A stretch of DNA of 31,080 nt from contig JAZLDV010000002.1 in the NCBI GenBank assembly GCA_045614925.1, positions 1-31,080 on the forward strand. The letters run 5' to 3'. Position 1 is the first letter of the stretch, and each line of letters starts with the position of its first letter. Source of the DNA: JAZLDV01 sp045614925. Lineage in GTDB: Bacteria; Bacillota_I; Bacilli_A; Erysipelotrichales; Coprobacillaceae. The notes beneath the pieces were generated by a model. That model saw nothing but the letters and a program-made list of their open reading frames with translations, was not told where the DNA came from and did no database searches. Positions 16,514 through 23,995 of this stretch are shown here, piece by piece. The translations under genes were made by a program, and so were the position numbers.

Positions 16514-17494
16514 ATGGCTAGAAAAAATGAAAATTATATTGTAAAAACTTTAAATGGTATGGCATATGGCTTTTTTGCAAGTCTTATTGTTGGAACAATA
16601 TTAAAACAGGCAGGGTTATTCTTTAACTTTGAATGGTTTGTTAATCTTGGAACAACTGCTTCTTCACTAATGGGACCTAGTATTGGTGTAGGCGTTGCTT
16701 ATGTATTACATGCAAAAGGATTGAATCTTATATGTGCCGCAGTTGCTGGAGCAATTGGGGCATCATTAAGTGGGAATCCAGTAAGTGCCTATATTGCTAC
16801 AATCTTAGCGGTCGAATTAACAAAATATGTACAAGGAAAAACACCTGTTGATATTTTGGCTGTTCCTTTGACATCAATATTTATTGCAGGTATTTTTACG
16901 TATATATGTGATCCTTATATTGCTAGAGGTATTTCATATATTGGTTCACTTATTAATAATAGTGTTTCTATGGAACCGATGATTATGGGTATTATTGTTT
17001 CTATTGTAATGGGAATGGCATTAACTGCACCTATATCATCAGCTGCAATTGGAATTATGTTAGGATTAGATGGGATTGCTGCTGGAGCAGCACTTGCAGG
17101 ATGTTGTGCACAGATGGTTGGATTTGCAGTTATGTCAATAGATGATAATCATATAGGAGAAGTAATTGCGATTGGTATAGGAACAAGTATGTTACAATTT
17201 AAAAATATTGTAAAAAATTTATGGATATGGGTTCCGCCAATTATCACAAGTGCAATAACTGGATTTTTTTCAGCTGCAGTATTTCATATTCAATGTACGC
17301 CTATTGGCTCTGGTATGGGAACTGCAGGATTAGTTGGACTTATAGAATGTATTAGTGTTATGGGAAGTGAATATTGGGTAACATTAATATTGTTAGATAT
17401 TGTTTTACCAATGGGTATAAGTTATGGTATATATAAATTGATGAGAAAATATAAACTTATTAAAAAAGGTGACTTAAAGTTATCGAATATATAG
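16514..17494 (+). CDS. PfoR-like PTS_EIIC_2 membrane protein
   Basis: A 326-residue, highly hydrophobic protein with about 8-9 membrane segments. Its sequence style, for example GPSIGVGVAYVLHAKGLNLI, AGAIGASLSGNPVSAYIA and TAPISSAAIGIMLGLDGIA, matches the EIIC-like family that includes Clostridium perfringens PfoR. No EIIA or EIIB domain is attached or nearby, so classical PTS sugar uptake is unlikely. PfoR itself was described as a regulator of perfringolysin expression, but the molecular activity of the family is not established; it may be a transporter. It lies 11 nt after the MATE gene and 14 nt before murE in one operon, suggesting a cell-envelope or precursor-related role. Confidence 0.75.
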   Translation: MARKNENYIVKTLNGMAYGFFASLIVGTILKQAGLFFNFEWFVNLGTTASSLMGPSIGVGVAYVLHAKGLNLICAAVAGAIGASLSGNPVSAYIATILAVELTKYVQGKTPVDILAVPLTSIFIAGIFTYICDPYIARGISYIGSLINNSVSMEPMIMGIIVSIVMGMALTAPISSAAIGIMLGLDGIAAGAALAGCCAQMVGFAVMSIDDNHIGEVIAIGIGTSMLQFKNIVKNLWIWVPPIITSAITGFFSAAVFHIQCTPIGSGMGTAGLVGLIECISVMGSEYWVTLILLDIVLPMGISYGIYKLMRKYKLIKKGDLKLSNI

Positions 17495-17508
17495 GATAGG
17501 TGAAAAAA

Positions 17509-18969
17509 ATGAAATTAGATAAATTGTTGGTAGGAATGGAATATGAACTGATTCAAGGAAGTACAAATATTGAAGTGAGTCAGATTGATTATGATTCTAG
17601 AGAAGTAAAAGAAAATGGATTATTTGTATGTATTGAAGGAAGTCAGGTAGATGGGCATAGATTTATTGATCAGGTGATTGATAAAGGTGCTAAGACTATT
17701 GTTGTGACAAAAGATGTTGAATATAAAGAAGGGATTACATATATTAAAGTGAAAGATAGCAGATTAGCTTTAGCTTTATTATCATGTGCATTCTTTGATC
17801 ATCCAAGTAAAAAGTTAAATGTTATTGGAGTGACAGGAACTAAAGGAAAAACAACAACGACATATATGCTTAAATCTATTTTGGAAAATGCAAATAAAAA
17901 AGTAGGAATTATTGGAACAATTGGTTCAATGATTAATGGTGTATTTGAAAAAACGAAAAACACAACACCTGAATCATTTGAATTACAAAGATTAATGAAC
18001 AAAATGGTAGAAGCAGGATGTGAATATTGCTTAATGGAAGTTTCTTCTCAAGGGTTAATGTTAAACCGTGTAGCAGGAATAGAATTTGATTATGGTATTT
18101 TCACAAATCTTTCACCAGATCATATTGGTCCAAATGAACATAGTTCATTTGACCATTATAAAGAATGTAAGAAAATGCTGTTTAAAATGTGTAAAGTAGG
18201 AATCTTTAATAAAGATGATGCTCACTTTGAAGATATGATTGAAGGTGCAACATGTGAAATTTATACATATTCATTAAATCAAGGAGATTTAGTGGCTTCA
18301 AATATTGAATTATATAATGATTTAGGTCATATGGGTGTGACTTTTGATGCATCTGGATTATTAGAAGGTCATTTCCATTTAGATATGCCAGGATATTTTA
18401 ATGTATACAATGCAATGGTTGCGATGATGTTAGCACATTTCTATCATATTGATCATGAATTTATTCATGCGACATTACCACATGTAAGAGTATCGGGAAG
18501 AGCAGAACTAGTTCATGTTTCACCTGATTATACAGTCATTATAGACTATGCGCATAATGCACTATCAACTCAAAGTATTTTAGAAACGATTTTAACATAT
18601 GAACCAAAACGAATTGTATGTGTTTATGGTTCGATTGGAGATCGTGCTAAAGGAAGAAGAAAAGAGATGGGAGCAATTATTTCTAAATTAGCTGATTTCT
18701 CTATTGTGACTGAAGATAATAGGGGATATGAAGATATCAGAAGTATTAATAAAGAAATTATTGAAGGTATTAAAGAATATGACGGAGAGTATGTAGAAGT
18801 AGATGATCGTAAAGATGCAATTTTCTATGCATTAGATCATGCTAAAAAAGGTGACGTTATATTATTATTAGGAAAAGGACATGAAGACTATCAGTTAGTT
18901 AAAGATGAAAAAGTTCCTTTTAGTGAAAAGAAAGTTTTAGAAGAATACAAACAATTACAATATGTATGA
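17509..18969 (+). CDS. murE: UDP-MurNAc-tripeptide synthetase MurE (copy 1)
   Basis: A 486-residue cytosolic Mur ligase that adds the third, diamino acid to UDP-MurNAc-L-Ala-D-Glu using ATP. The start ATG 17509 has AGGTG 7 nt upstream; a GTG nine bases earlier lies within that site. N-terminal UDP-binding domain (about 1-103) with DSREVKENGLFV. Central ATPase domain with P-loop GTKGKTTT (110-117), TTPES (152-156), FTNLSPDHIG (198-207) and the Lys expected to be carbamylated (about 221, in CKKMLF). C-terminal domain with DYAHN, GDRAKGRR and GKGHEDYQ (455-462). The amino-acid selecting motif, DNPR in meso-DAP enzymes, is DNRG here (403-406), so the third-position residue is uncertain. A terminator overlaps its stop codon, and a second MurE follows. 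Confidence 0.92.
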   Translation: MKLDKLLVGMEYELIQGSTNIEVSQIDYDSREVKENGLFVCIEGSQVDGHRFIDQVIDKGAKTIVVTKDVEYKEGITYIKVKDSRLALALLSCAFFDHPSKKLNVIGVTGTKGKTTTTYMLKSILENANKKVGIIGTIGSMINGVFEKTKNTTPESFELQRLMNKMVEAGCEYCLMEVSSQGLMLNRVAGIEFDYGIFTNLSPDHIGPNEHSSFDHYKECKKMLFKMCKVGIFNKDDAHFEDMIEGATCEIYTYSLNQGDLVASNIELYNDLGHMGVTFDASGLLEGHFHLDMPGYFNVYNAMVAMMLAHFYHIDHEFIHATLPHVRVSGRAELVHVSPDYTVIIDYAHNALSTQSILETILTYEPKRIVCVYGSIGDRAKGRRKEMGAIISKLADFSIVTEDNRGYEDIRSINKEIIEGIKEYDGEYVEVDDRKDAIFYALDHAKKGDVILLLGKGHEDYQLVKDEKVPFSEKKVLEEYKQLQYV

Positions 18970-18992
18970 TGAAAGTCATACATATTTTTTTT
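18961..18992 (+). terminator. Intrinsic terminator after murE copy 1
   Basis: TATGTATGA (18961-18969) pairs with TCATACATA (18976-18984), followed by T-rich sequence to 18992. The left arm is the last codons and stop of murE. Confidence 0.85.
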
Positions 18993-19011
18993 ACCCATAT
19001 ATTATATGGGT
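18993..19011 (+). promoter_or_regulatory. Hairpin covering the ribosome site of murE copy 2
   Basis: ACCCATAT (18993-19000), loop ATT, ATATGGGT (19004-19011): a perfect 8-bp hairpin. Its right arm contains most of the GGGTGA Shine-Dalgarno of the next gene, whose ATG is at 19018. It could reduce translation; this is not a known element. Confidence 0.45.
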
Positions 19012-19017
19012 GAGAAA

Positions 19018-20433
19018 ATGTTAGAACATTTATTACAGGATTTAGATTATACGTTATTAAAAGGTCATATGAATCATAAGATTTCAGCAATTACAAATCA
19101 TACAAAAAATGTGAGTAAAGATGATTTGTTTGTATGTATGAAAGGAAGTCGCACTAATTCACATGAATTGCTTGAAGAAGTGTATAAGAGTGGATGTACA
19201 TGTATTGTTGTTAGTGAAAATGTATTAATGAAAGATAATGTGACTTATATTTATGTGAATGATAGTGAACAAGCGTGGGCAATTATATGTAAAAATTTTT
19301 TTAAACATTCTCATATAAAGCTTATAGGAGTGACAGGGACTAAAGGGAAAACAACAGTCTGTCATCTTTTATACGATATGCTTAATAAAAAATATAAGAC
19401 AGGTATGATAAGCAGTCAAGGTATTGATTTAATGTGTCATATAGAGACAATTAATACGACACCTGATGCTTATATTATTCATAAATATTTAAAAGAGATG
19501 GAAGAAAAGGGATATGAATATTGTATTATAGAAGTTTCGTCTCTTGCCGTTTATCATAAAAGAATTGAGGGGCTTGAATTTGAAATTGGGATATTCACTA
19601 ATATAAGTGAAGATCATATAGGTGGATATGAACATCCAGATTATAATCATTATGTTTGTTGTAAGTTAGAATTTTTAAAGAAGTGTCATTTAGTGGTTGT
19701 GAATGGAGATATGTGTATACATATCCCTAAAAGTGAAGAAAAGTGTGAAGTAGTGTCTTTTAGTGTAAATCAAAAGAGTGATCTGATGGCAACTGATATT
19801 AAAAGTGGTGCAAATACGATGTCTTTTGATGTTAAAGGAGTTATAAATGATCATATTACTATAGATAAACTAGGGTTATTTCATGTGTATAATATATTGC
19901 CTGTTTTAATTGTATGTGAGCAAATGAAGGTAGAATATGATAAGTTTATTCATATTGATATTTTAGGAAGATGTGAAATTGTAGATAGTCATAGATATAG
20001 ATTAGTGCTTATAGATTATGCACATAATGTGAGTTCAGTGAGTGCCTTATTAGAATCAATTCAATATTATGATTATGAAAAAATAATTGTTGTGTATGGG
20101 GCTGGAGGAAATAGAGATAAGAAAAGAAGATATGAGATAGGAAAACTGATTTCATCTTATAATGCTTATTCTATTGTGACTATGGATAATCCTAGATATG
20201 AAGATGTGAATAAGATCTGTGAAGATATTGTTAAAGGAATAAAAGAGAATAATGGTGAATATAAGGTGATTGTTGATAGAAAAGAAGCGATTGAATATGC
20301 ACTTACTACAGCAACAAAAAGGGATGTTGTTTTATTACTAGGAAAAGGAAATGAACATTATCAGATAATACAGGATAAAAAATATGAATTTAATGAAAGA
20401 GAAATTGTTGTTAATTATTTAAAGAAATTGTAA
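19018..20433 (+). CDS. MurE-like Mur ligase (divergent copy 2)
   Basis: A 471-residue paralogue of the preceding MurE, with the same three-domain plan. ATG 19018 behind GGGTGA is preferred over an in-frame ATG at 19006 that has no ribosome site. P-loop GTKGKTTV (107-114), TTPDA, FTNISEDHIG and the Lys for carbamylation (about 216, in CKLEFL) are kept. The C-terminal domain has DYAHN, GNRDKKRR and the selector DNPRYED (390-396), the motif that binds meso-DAP in classical enzymes. The usual GKGHEDYQ is GKGNEHYQ (442-449). Codons are less biased than in copy 1, suggesting lower expression. It may attach a different third residue, or act on a different UDP precursor; both are inference. The sortase gene follows 28 nt later. 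Confidence 0.82.
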   Translation: MLEHLLQDLDYTLLKGHMNHKISAITNHTKNVSKDDLFVCMKGSRTNSHELLEEVYKSGCTCIVVSENVLMKDNVTYIYVNDSEQAWAIICKNFFKHSHIKLIGVTGTKGKTTVCHLLYDMLNKKYKTGMISSQGIDLMCHIETINTTPDAYIIHKYLKEMEEKGYEYCIIEVSSLAVYHKRIEGLEFEIGIFTNISEDHIGGYEHPDYNHYVCCKLEFLKKCHLVVVNGDMCIHIPKSEEKCEVVSFSVNQKSDLMATDIKSGANTMSFDVKGVINDHITIDKLGLFHVYNILPVLIVCEQMKVEYDKFIHIDILGRCEIVDSHRYRLVLIDYAHNVSSVSALLESIQYYDYEKIIVVYGAGGNRDKKRRYEIGKLISSYNAYSIVTMDNPRYEDVNKICEDIVKGIKENNGEYKVIVDRKEAIEYALTTATKRDVVLLLGKGNEHYQIIQDKKYEFNEREIVVNYLKKL

Positions 20434-20461
20434 TTGTGTTATAATGAGTAAGGTGATGAAA

Positions 20462-21232
20462 ATGAAAGAAGTAATAAGAAAGATAATTTTATGCGTAAGT
20501 GTTATCGTATTTATATATTCGGCTTATAATCTTGTAGAGATTTATTTGAATTATAAACAGATTTCAGATGAGCAGGAAGAAATTGTGAATGAATTCGTTA
20601 AACCTATTGTAGAAGAAAAAGAAGAGGAAGAGAAGAAAGAAGAAGTCAAAGTAGAAGAAGTGATTTTAGATCCTTATGAAAGAAAGATTGATTTTGATGC
20701 TTTAATGAATTTAAATAAAGATGTTATAGGGTGGATTTATATTCCAGGAACAAGAATAGATGAACCTATATTAAAAGGTGCAACAAATAAAACATATTTA
20801 AGAACAAGTATTTATAAAAAATATCTTTTAGCAGGAACTATTTTTATTGATTGTAATGATGGAAAAGACTTTAATGATGATAAAACAGTTATCTATGGTC
20901 ATAATATGACGAATGGAACACGTTTTGGACAAATTTCTAAGTTCTTAAAATATGAATTCTTTGAACAGCATCCTTATGTTTATATTTATAAACCTGATGG
21001 AACAATGTATGTTTATGATATCTTTGTTTCAAGAACATTAGAAGCTAATAGCCCGCTTTACTATGGTGTTGAAGATTACAATGAATTTGTATCTACAATA
21101 CAGGATGGAGCAACACAAATAAGAAAAGTATCAGAGAAAAAATCTCCATTAATCTTTATGAGTACATGTGTAAATTCAGATTTAACAAAGAGATATGTTA
21201 TAGCAGGAAGATTAAAAGAAATAGTAAAATAA
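20462..21232 (+). CDS. srtB: Class B sortase
   Basis: A 256-residue membrane-anchored transpeptidase. One N-terminal hydrophobic helix (about 6-28) places the enzyme outside. A Glu/Lys-rich linker (about 47-67) precedes the sortase domain. The catalytic triad is His147 in VIYGHNM, Cys236 in FMSTCVN and Arg244 in KRYVIAGR. Motif context and the extra N-terminal helices are of the B class, which attaches specific surface proteins to peptidoglycan or assembles pili. No LPxTG- or NPQTN-type substrate gene is in the window. ATG 20462 is chosen because AAGGTGAT lies 4 nt before it; two in-frame ATGs at 20444 and 20456 lie upstream of or inside that site. A TGtTATAAT box (20437-20445) may be a promoter. 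Confidence 0.9.
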   Translation: MKEVIRKIILCVSVIVFIYSAYNLVEIYLNYKQISDEQEEIVNEFVKPIVEEKEEEEKKEEVKVEEVILDPYERKIDFDALMNLNKDVIGWIYIPGTRIDEPILKGATNKTYLRTSIYKKYLLAGTIFIDCNDGKDFNDDKTVIYGHNMTNGTRFGQISKFLKYEFFEQHPYVYIYKPDGTMYVYDIFVSRTLEANSPLYYGVEDYNEFVSTIQDGATQIRKVSEKKSPLIFMSTCVNSDLTKRYVIAGRLKEIVK

Positions 21233-21234
21233 AG

Positions 21235-21258
21235 ACACATTTTTTAATGTGTTTTTTT
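21235..21258 (+). terminator. Intrinsic terminator after the sortase gene
   Basis: ACACATT (21235-21241), loop TTTT, AATGTGT (21246-21252), then a T run. Confidence 0.85.
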
Positions 21259-21281
21259 ATTTTGTCTATTATTTTATATTA

Positions 21282-21309
21282 TTGCAAAAATAATTTAATC
21301 ATGTATAAT
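21282..21309 (+). promoter_or_regulatory. Promoter of the ABC-F gene
   Basis: TTGCAA (21282-21287), 16 nt, TATAAT (21304-21309). The leader is only about 28 nt, with no room for an attenuating upstream peptide. Confidence 0.65.
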
Positions 21310-21343
21310 AAGGTGGACTTTTATAAAAAGGAGAATTATATAG

Positions 21344-22942
21344 ATGATATCAACACAAAATGTATCTTTAAGATATGGTGATCGTGCTTTATTTGAAAAT
21401 GTTTCTATTTCATTTACTGAAGGAAACTGTTATGGAATTATTGGAGCAAATGGAGCAGGAAAATCAACTTTTTTAAAAATCTTATCTGGTGAAATTGAAC
21501 CTAATAAAGGGGATGTAGTTATTACTCCAGGTCAAAGATTATCAGTATTAAAACAAGATCACTTTGCATATGATGAAATTGAAGTATTAAGAACTGTAAT
21601 GATGGGAAATAAGAGATTATTTGAAATCATGCAAAGAAAAGAAGAATTATATTGCAAACCTGATTTTAATGATGAAGATGGTATGGAATTAGCAGATTTA
21701 GAAGGTGAATTTGCTGAAATGGATGGATGGAATGCTGAAACTGATGCTGAAATCTTATTAAATGGTTTAGGTGTAACTTCTGAGTATCATTATTTAACTA
21801 TGAAAGAATTAGGAGAACAGCAAAAAGTAAAAGTATTATTAGCGCAAGCTTTATTTGGAAATCCAGATATTTTATTATTAGACGAACCTACAAACGGTTT
21901 AGATTTAAAAAGTATTACATGGTTAGAAAACTTCTTATTAAATTTCCAAAATACTGTTATTGTCGTATCACATGACAGACACTTTTTAAATAAAGTATGT
22001 ACACATATTGCTGATATTGATTATAGTAAAATTCAATTATATGTAGGAAACTATGATTTCTGGTATGAATATTCACAAATGATGTTAAGACAAGCAAAAG
22101 AAATCAACAAAAAAGCAGAAGCTAAGAAAAAAGAATTAGAAGAATTCATTGCACGATTTAGTGCAAATGCTTCTAAAGCTAAACAGGCAACTTCTCGTAA
22201 AAAATTATTAGATAACTTAGAAATGGTTGATATTAAACCATCATTAAGAAGATATCCATTCATTGGATTTGCTGCTGAAAGAGAAGTAGGAAATATTATC
22301 TTAAATGTAGAAGATTTATCTTATGAATTAAATGGAGAAAAAATCTTAAATAATGTATCATTCTCTATTTCGCCAAAAGATAAAGTTGCATTCGTGGGTA
22401 CACATGATTTAGCAGTTACAACATTCTTTAAGATTATTACAGGAGAAATTACTGATTATACTGGAACATTCCAATGGGGTGTTACAACTTCACAATCATA
22501 TTTCCCTAAAGATAATAGTGAATTCTTTGATGATGTTGATTTAACTTTAGTAGATTGGTTAAGACAATTTGCTGTTGGAGATGTTTATGAACAAGATTTA
22601 AGAGGTTGGTTAGGTAGAATGTTATTCTCTGGAGAAGAAGCTTTAAAGAAAGCAAATGTCTTATCAGGGGGAGAAAAAGTAAGATGTATGTTAGCTAAAA
22701 TGATGATGGCAAACTGCAATGTATTAATCTTAGATGAACCTACAAACCACTTAGACTTAGAGTCTATCCAAGCATTAAACGAAGGTTTAATTCGTTTTAA
22801 AGAAAATATTTTATTTGCGTCTCATGACCACCAATTTGTTCAAACTATCGCAACTCGTATTATTGAATTTAATGAATCTGGTGTGATTGATCGTTTATCA
22901 ACATATGATGAATATTTAGAATGGAAAGAAAATAATGCATAG
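21344..22942 (+). CDS. ABC-F family ATPase (YkpA/YbiT-like)
   Basis: A 532-residue soluble protein with two ABC domains and no membrane segments, the ABC-F class that works on the ribosome. Domain 1 (about 1-250) has Walker A GANGAGKST, Walker B ILLLDEPTNGLD and the switch His in VSHDRH, but its signature loop is LGEQQ instead of LSGGQ. A charged helical linker (about 240-300) follows. Domain 2 (about 320-525) has the intact signature LSGGEKVR and Walker B VLILDEPTNHLD, but its Walker A is GTHDLAVTT, lacking the Lys. The missing parts belong to the same composite site, so one ATP site is canonical and one degenerate. The short linker and sequence recall the YkpA/YbiT subgroup rather than antibiotic-resistance proteins. 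Monocistronic; AAAAGGAG lies about 10 nt before the ATG. Confidence 0.9.
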   Translation: MISTQNVSLRYGDRALFENVSISFTEGNCYGIIGANGAGKSTFLKILSGEIEPNKGDVVITPGQRLSVLKQDHFAYDEIEVLRTVMMGNKRLFEIMQRKEELYCKPDFNDEDGMELADLEGEFAEMDGWNAETDAEILLNGLGVTSEYHYLTMKELGEQQKVKVLLAQALFGNPDILLLDEPTNGLDLKSITWLENFLLNFQNTVIVVSHDRHFLNKVCTHIADIDYSKIQLYVGNYDFWYEYSQMMLRQAKEINKKAEAKKKELEEFIARFSANASKAKQATSRKKLLDNLEMVDIKPSLRRYPFIGFAAEREVGNIILNVEDLSYELNGEKILNNVSFSISPKDKVAFVGTHDLAVTTFFKIITGEITDYTGTFQWGVTTSQSYFPKDNSEFFDDVDLTLVDWLRQFAVGDVYEQDLRGWLGRMLFSGEEALKKANVLSGGEKVRCMLAKMMMANCNVLILDEPTNHLDLESIQALNEGLIRFKENILFASHDHQFVQTIATRIIEFNESGVIDRLSTYDEYLEWKENNA

Positions 22943-22970
22943 ATGAAAGAGGAATCTTTCATCTTTTTTT
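22941..22970 (+). terminator. Intrinsic terminator after the ABC-F gene
   Basis: AGATGAAAGA (22941-22950), loop GGAA, TCTTTCATCT (22955-22964), then T6. Confidence 0.9.
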
Positions 22971-23011
22971 ATACCTTGAATATATTTGTTCATACTATAT
23001 ATGGTGAGAAA

Positions 23012-23917
23012 ATGAAGAAATATAAAAAATATTATTGTGTAATAATTTTATGTCTGTTTATAGCTTTAATGAGTCTATATATTTATATTGGTCATTATAT
23101 ATACAATATAGTTATCAGTAATGAAAATCCTTATTATTTTACTGATATTATTAATGTCAGTGATAAAAAGAAGATGGAGAGTCAAAAATGGTATGATGAA
23201 TATGCTCAAGATATAGAAATACTCAGTAGTGATGGCTATAAATTAAAAGGATCATATATAAATCAGGGGAGTTCTGTATGTATTATAATGGTTCATGGAT
23301 ATAGAAATGATAAGACATATATGTTATCTCAGGTTAAAGGGTTTTATCCTCTTGGTTATGATATGCTTGTTGTTGATTTAAGAGGGCATGGAAAGAGTGA
23401 AGGAGATTATGTTGGCTTGGGGGTTGATGATAGTAAAGATATACAATTGTGGATAGAAAAGGTAAAGGAATTGAATGATAAATATAATATTGTTTTATAT
23501 GGGGTATCTATGGGTGGAGTCAGTATATTAAATGATGAGTATGACCATGTATTATGTGCTGTTTCAGATTCTTCATATAGTGATATATTTAGTTTACTGT
23601 CTGATTATTCATCTGTGCATCCTTATATAGAAAGAATAGTGATAAGCACACTTCGTTTTTATGTGTTATTAAATAATGGGTATGATATATATCATTCATC
23701 ACCTTTATCTCATGTTTCTTCAATTTCATATCCTATACTTTATATCCATGGAACATATGATGGTGTTGTGTCTATTAGTCATATGTATGATTTGTATAAT
23801 CATACATATGGGAAGAAAGATTATTATATAGTGGATGAACATCATGGTGAATGTTTTAAAGACAAGAATTACTTTAATAAGATAGATTGTTTTGTAAAAA
23901 AGACATTAGACAGGTAA
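23012..23917 (+). CDS. Membrane-anchored alpha/beta hydrolase
   Basis: A 301-residue serine hydrolase with one N-terminal membrane helix (about 9-30), so the catalytic domain is probably extracytoplasmic. MVHGYRND (93-100) forms the oxyanion region, DLRGHGKSEG (122-131) the typical second loop, and GVSMGG (164-169) the nucleophile elbow with Ser166. Asp250 in HGTYDGVV and His277 or His278 in DEHHGE complete the triad. The substrate is unknown; esterase or acyl-hydrolase activity is likely. The frame opens further upstream, but ATG 23012 behind ATGGTGAG is the start. The gene lies between two units with no clear promoter of its own, and no terminator follows. Codon use is less biased than in neighbouring housekeeping genes. 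Confidence 0.87.
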   Translation: MKKYKKYYCVIILCLFIALMSLYIYIGHYIYNIVISNENPYYFTDIINVSDKKKMESQKWYDEYAQDIEILSSDGYKLKGSYINQGSSVCIIMVHGYRNDKTYMLSQVKGFYPLGYDMLVVDLRGHGKSEGDYVGLGVDDSKDIQLWIEKVKELNDKYNIVLYGVSMGGVSILNDEYDHVLCAVSDSSYSDIFSLLSDYSSVHPYIERIVISTLRFYVLLNNGYDIYHSSPLSHVSSISYPILYIHGTYDGVVSISHMYDLYNHTYGKKDYYIVDEHHGECFKDKNYFNKIDCFVKKTLDR

Positions 23918-23933
23918 AAAAAGTAAAAAAGTA

Positions 23934-23962
23934 TAGACATCTATTTTCAAAAAGAATAAAAT
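23934..23962 (+). promoter_or_regulatory. Promoter of the PurF-like gene
   Basis: TAGACA (23934-23939), 17 nt, TAAAAT (23957-23962), about 33 nt before the start codon. No riboswitch fits in the short leader. Confidence 0.5.
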
Positions 23963-23995
23963 GTGACTTGTTAGGGAAATAGGAGGATAAATAAG

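Noticed and set aside
22976..23003. Promoter for the alpha/beta hydrolase gene (TTGAAT and TATATG)
   Set aside because: Spacing is 16 nt to a poor -10, and the start would fall on the ribosome site.
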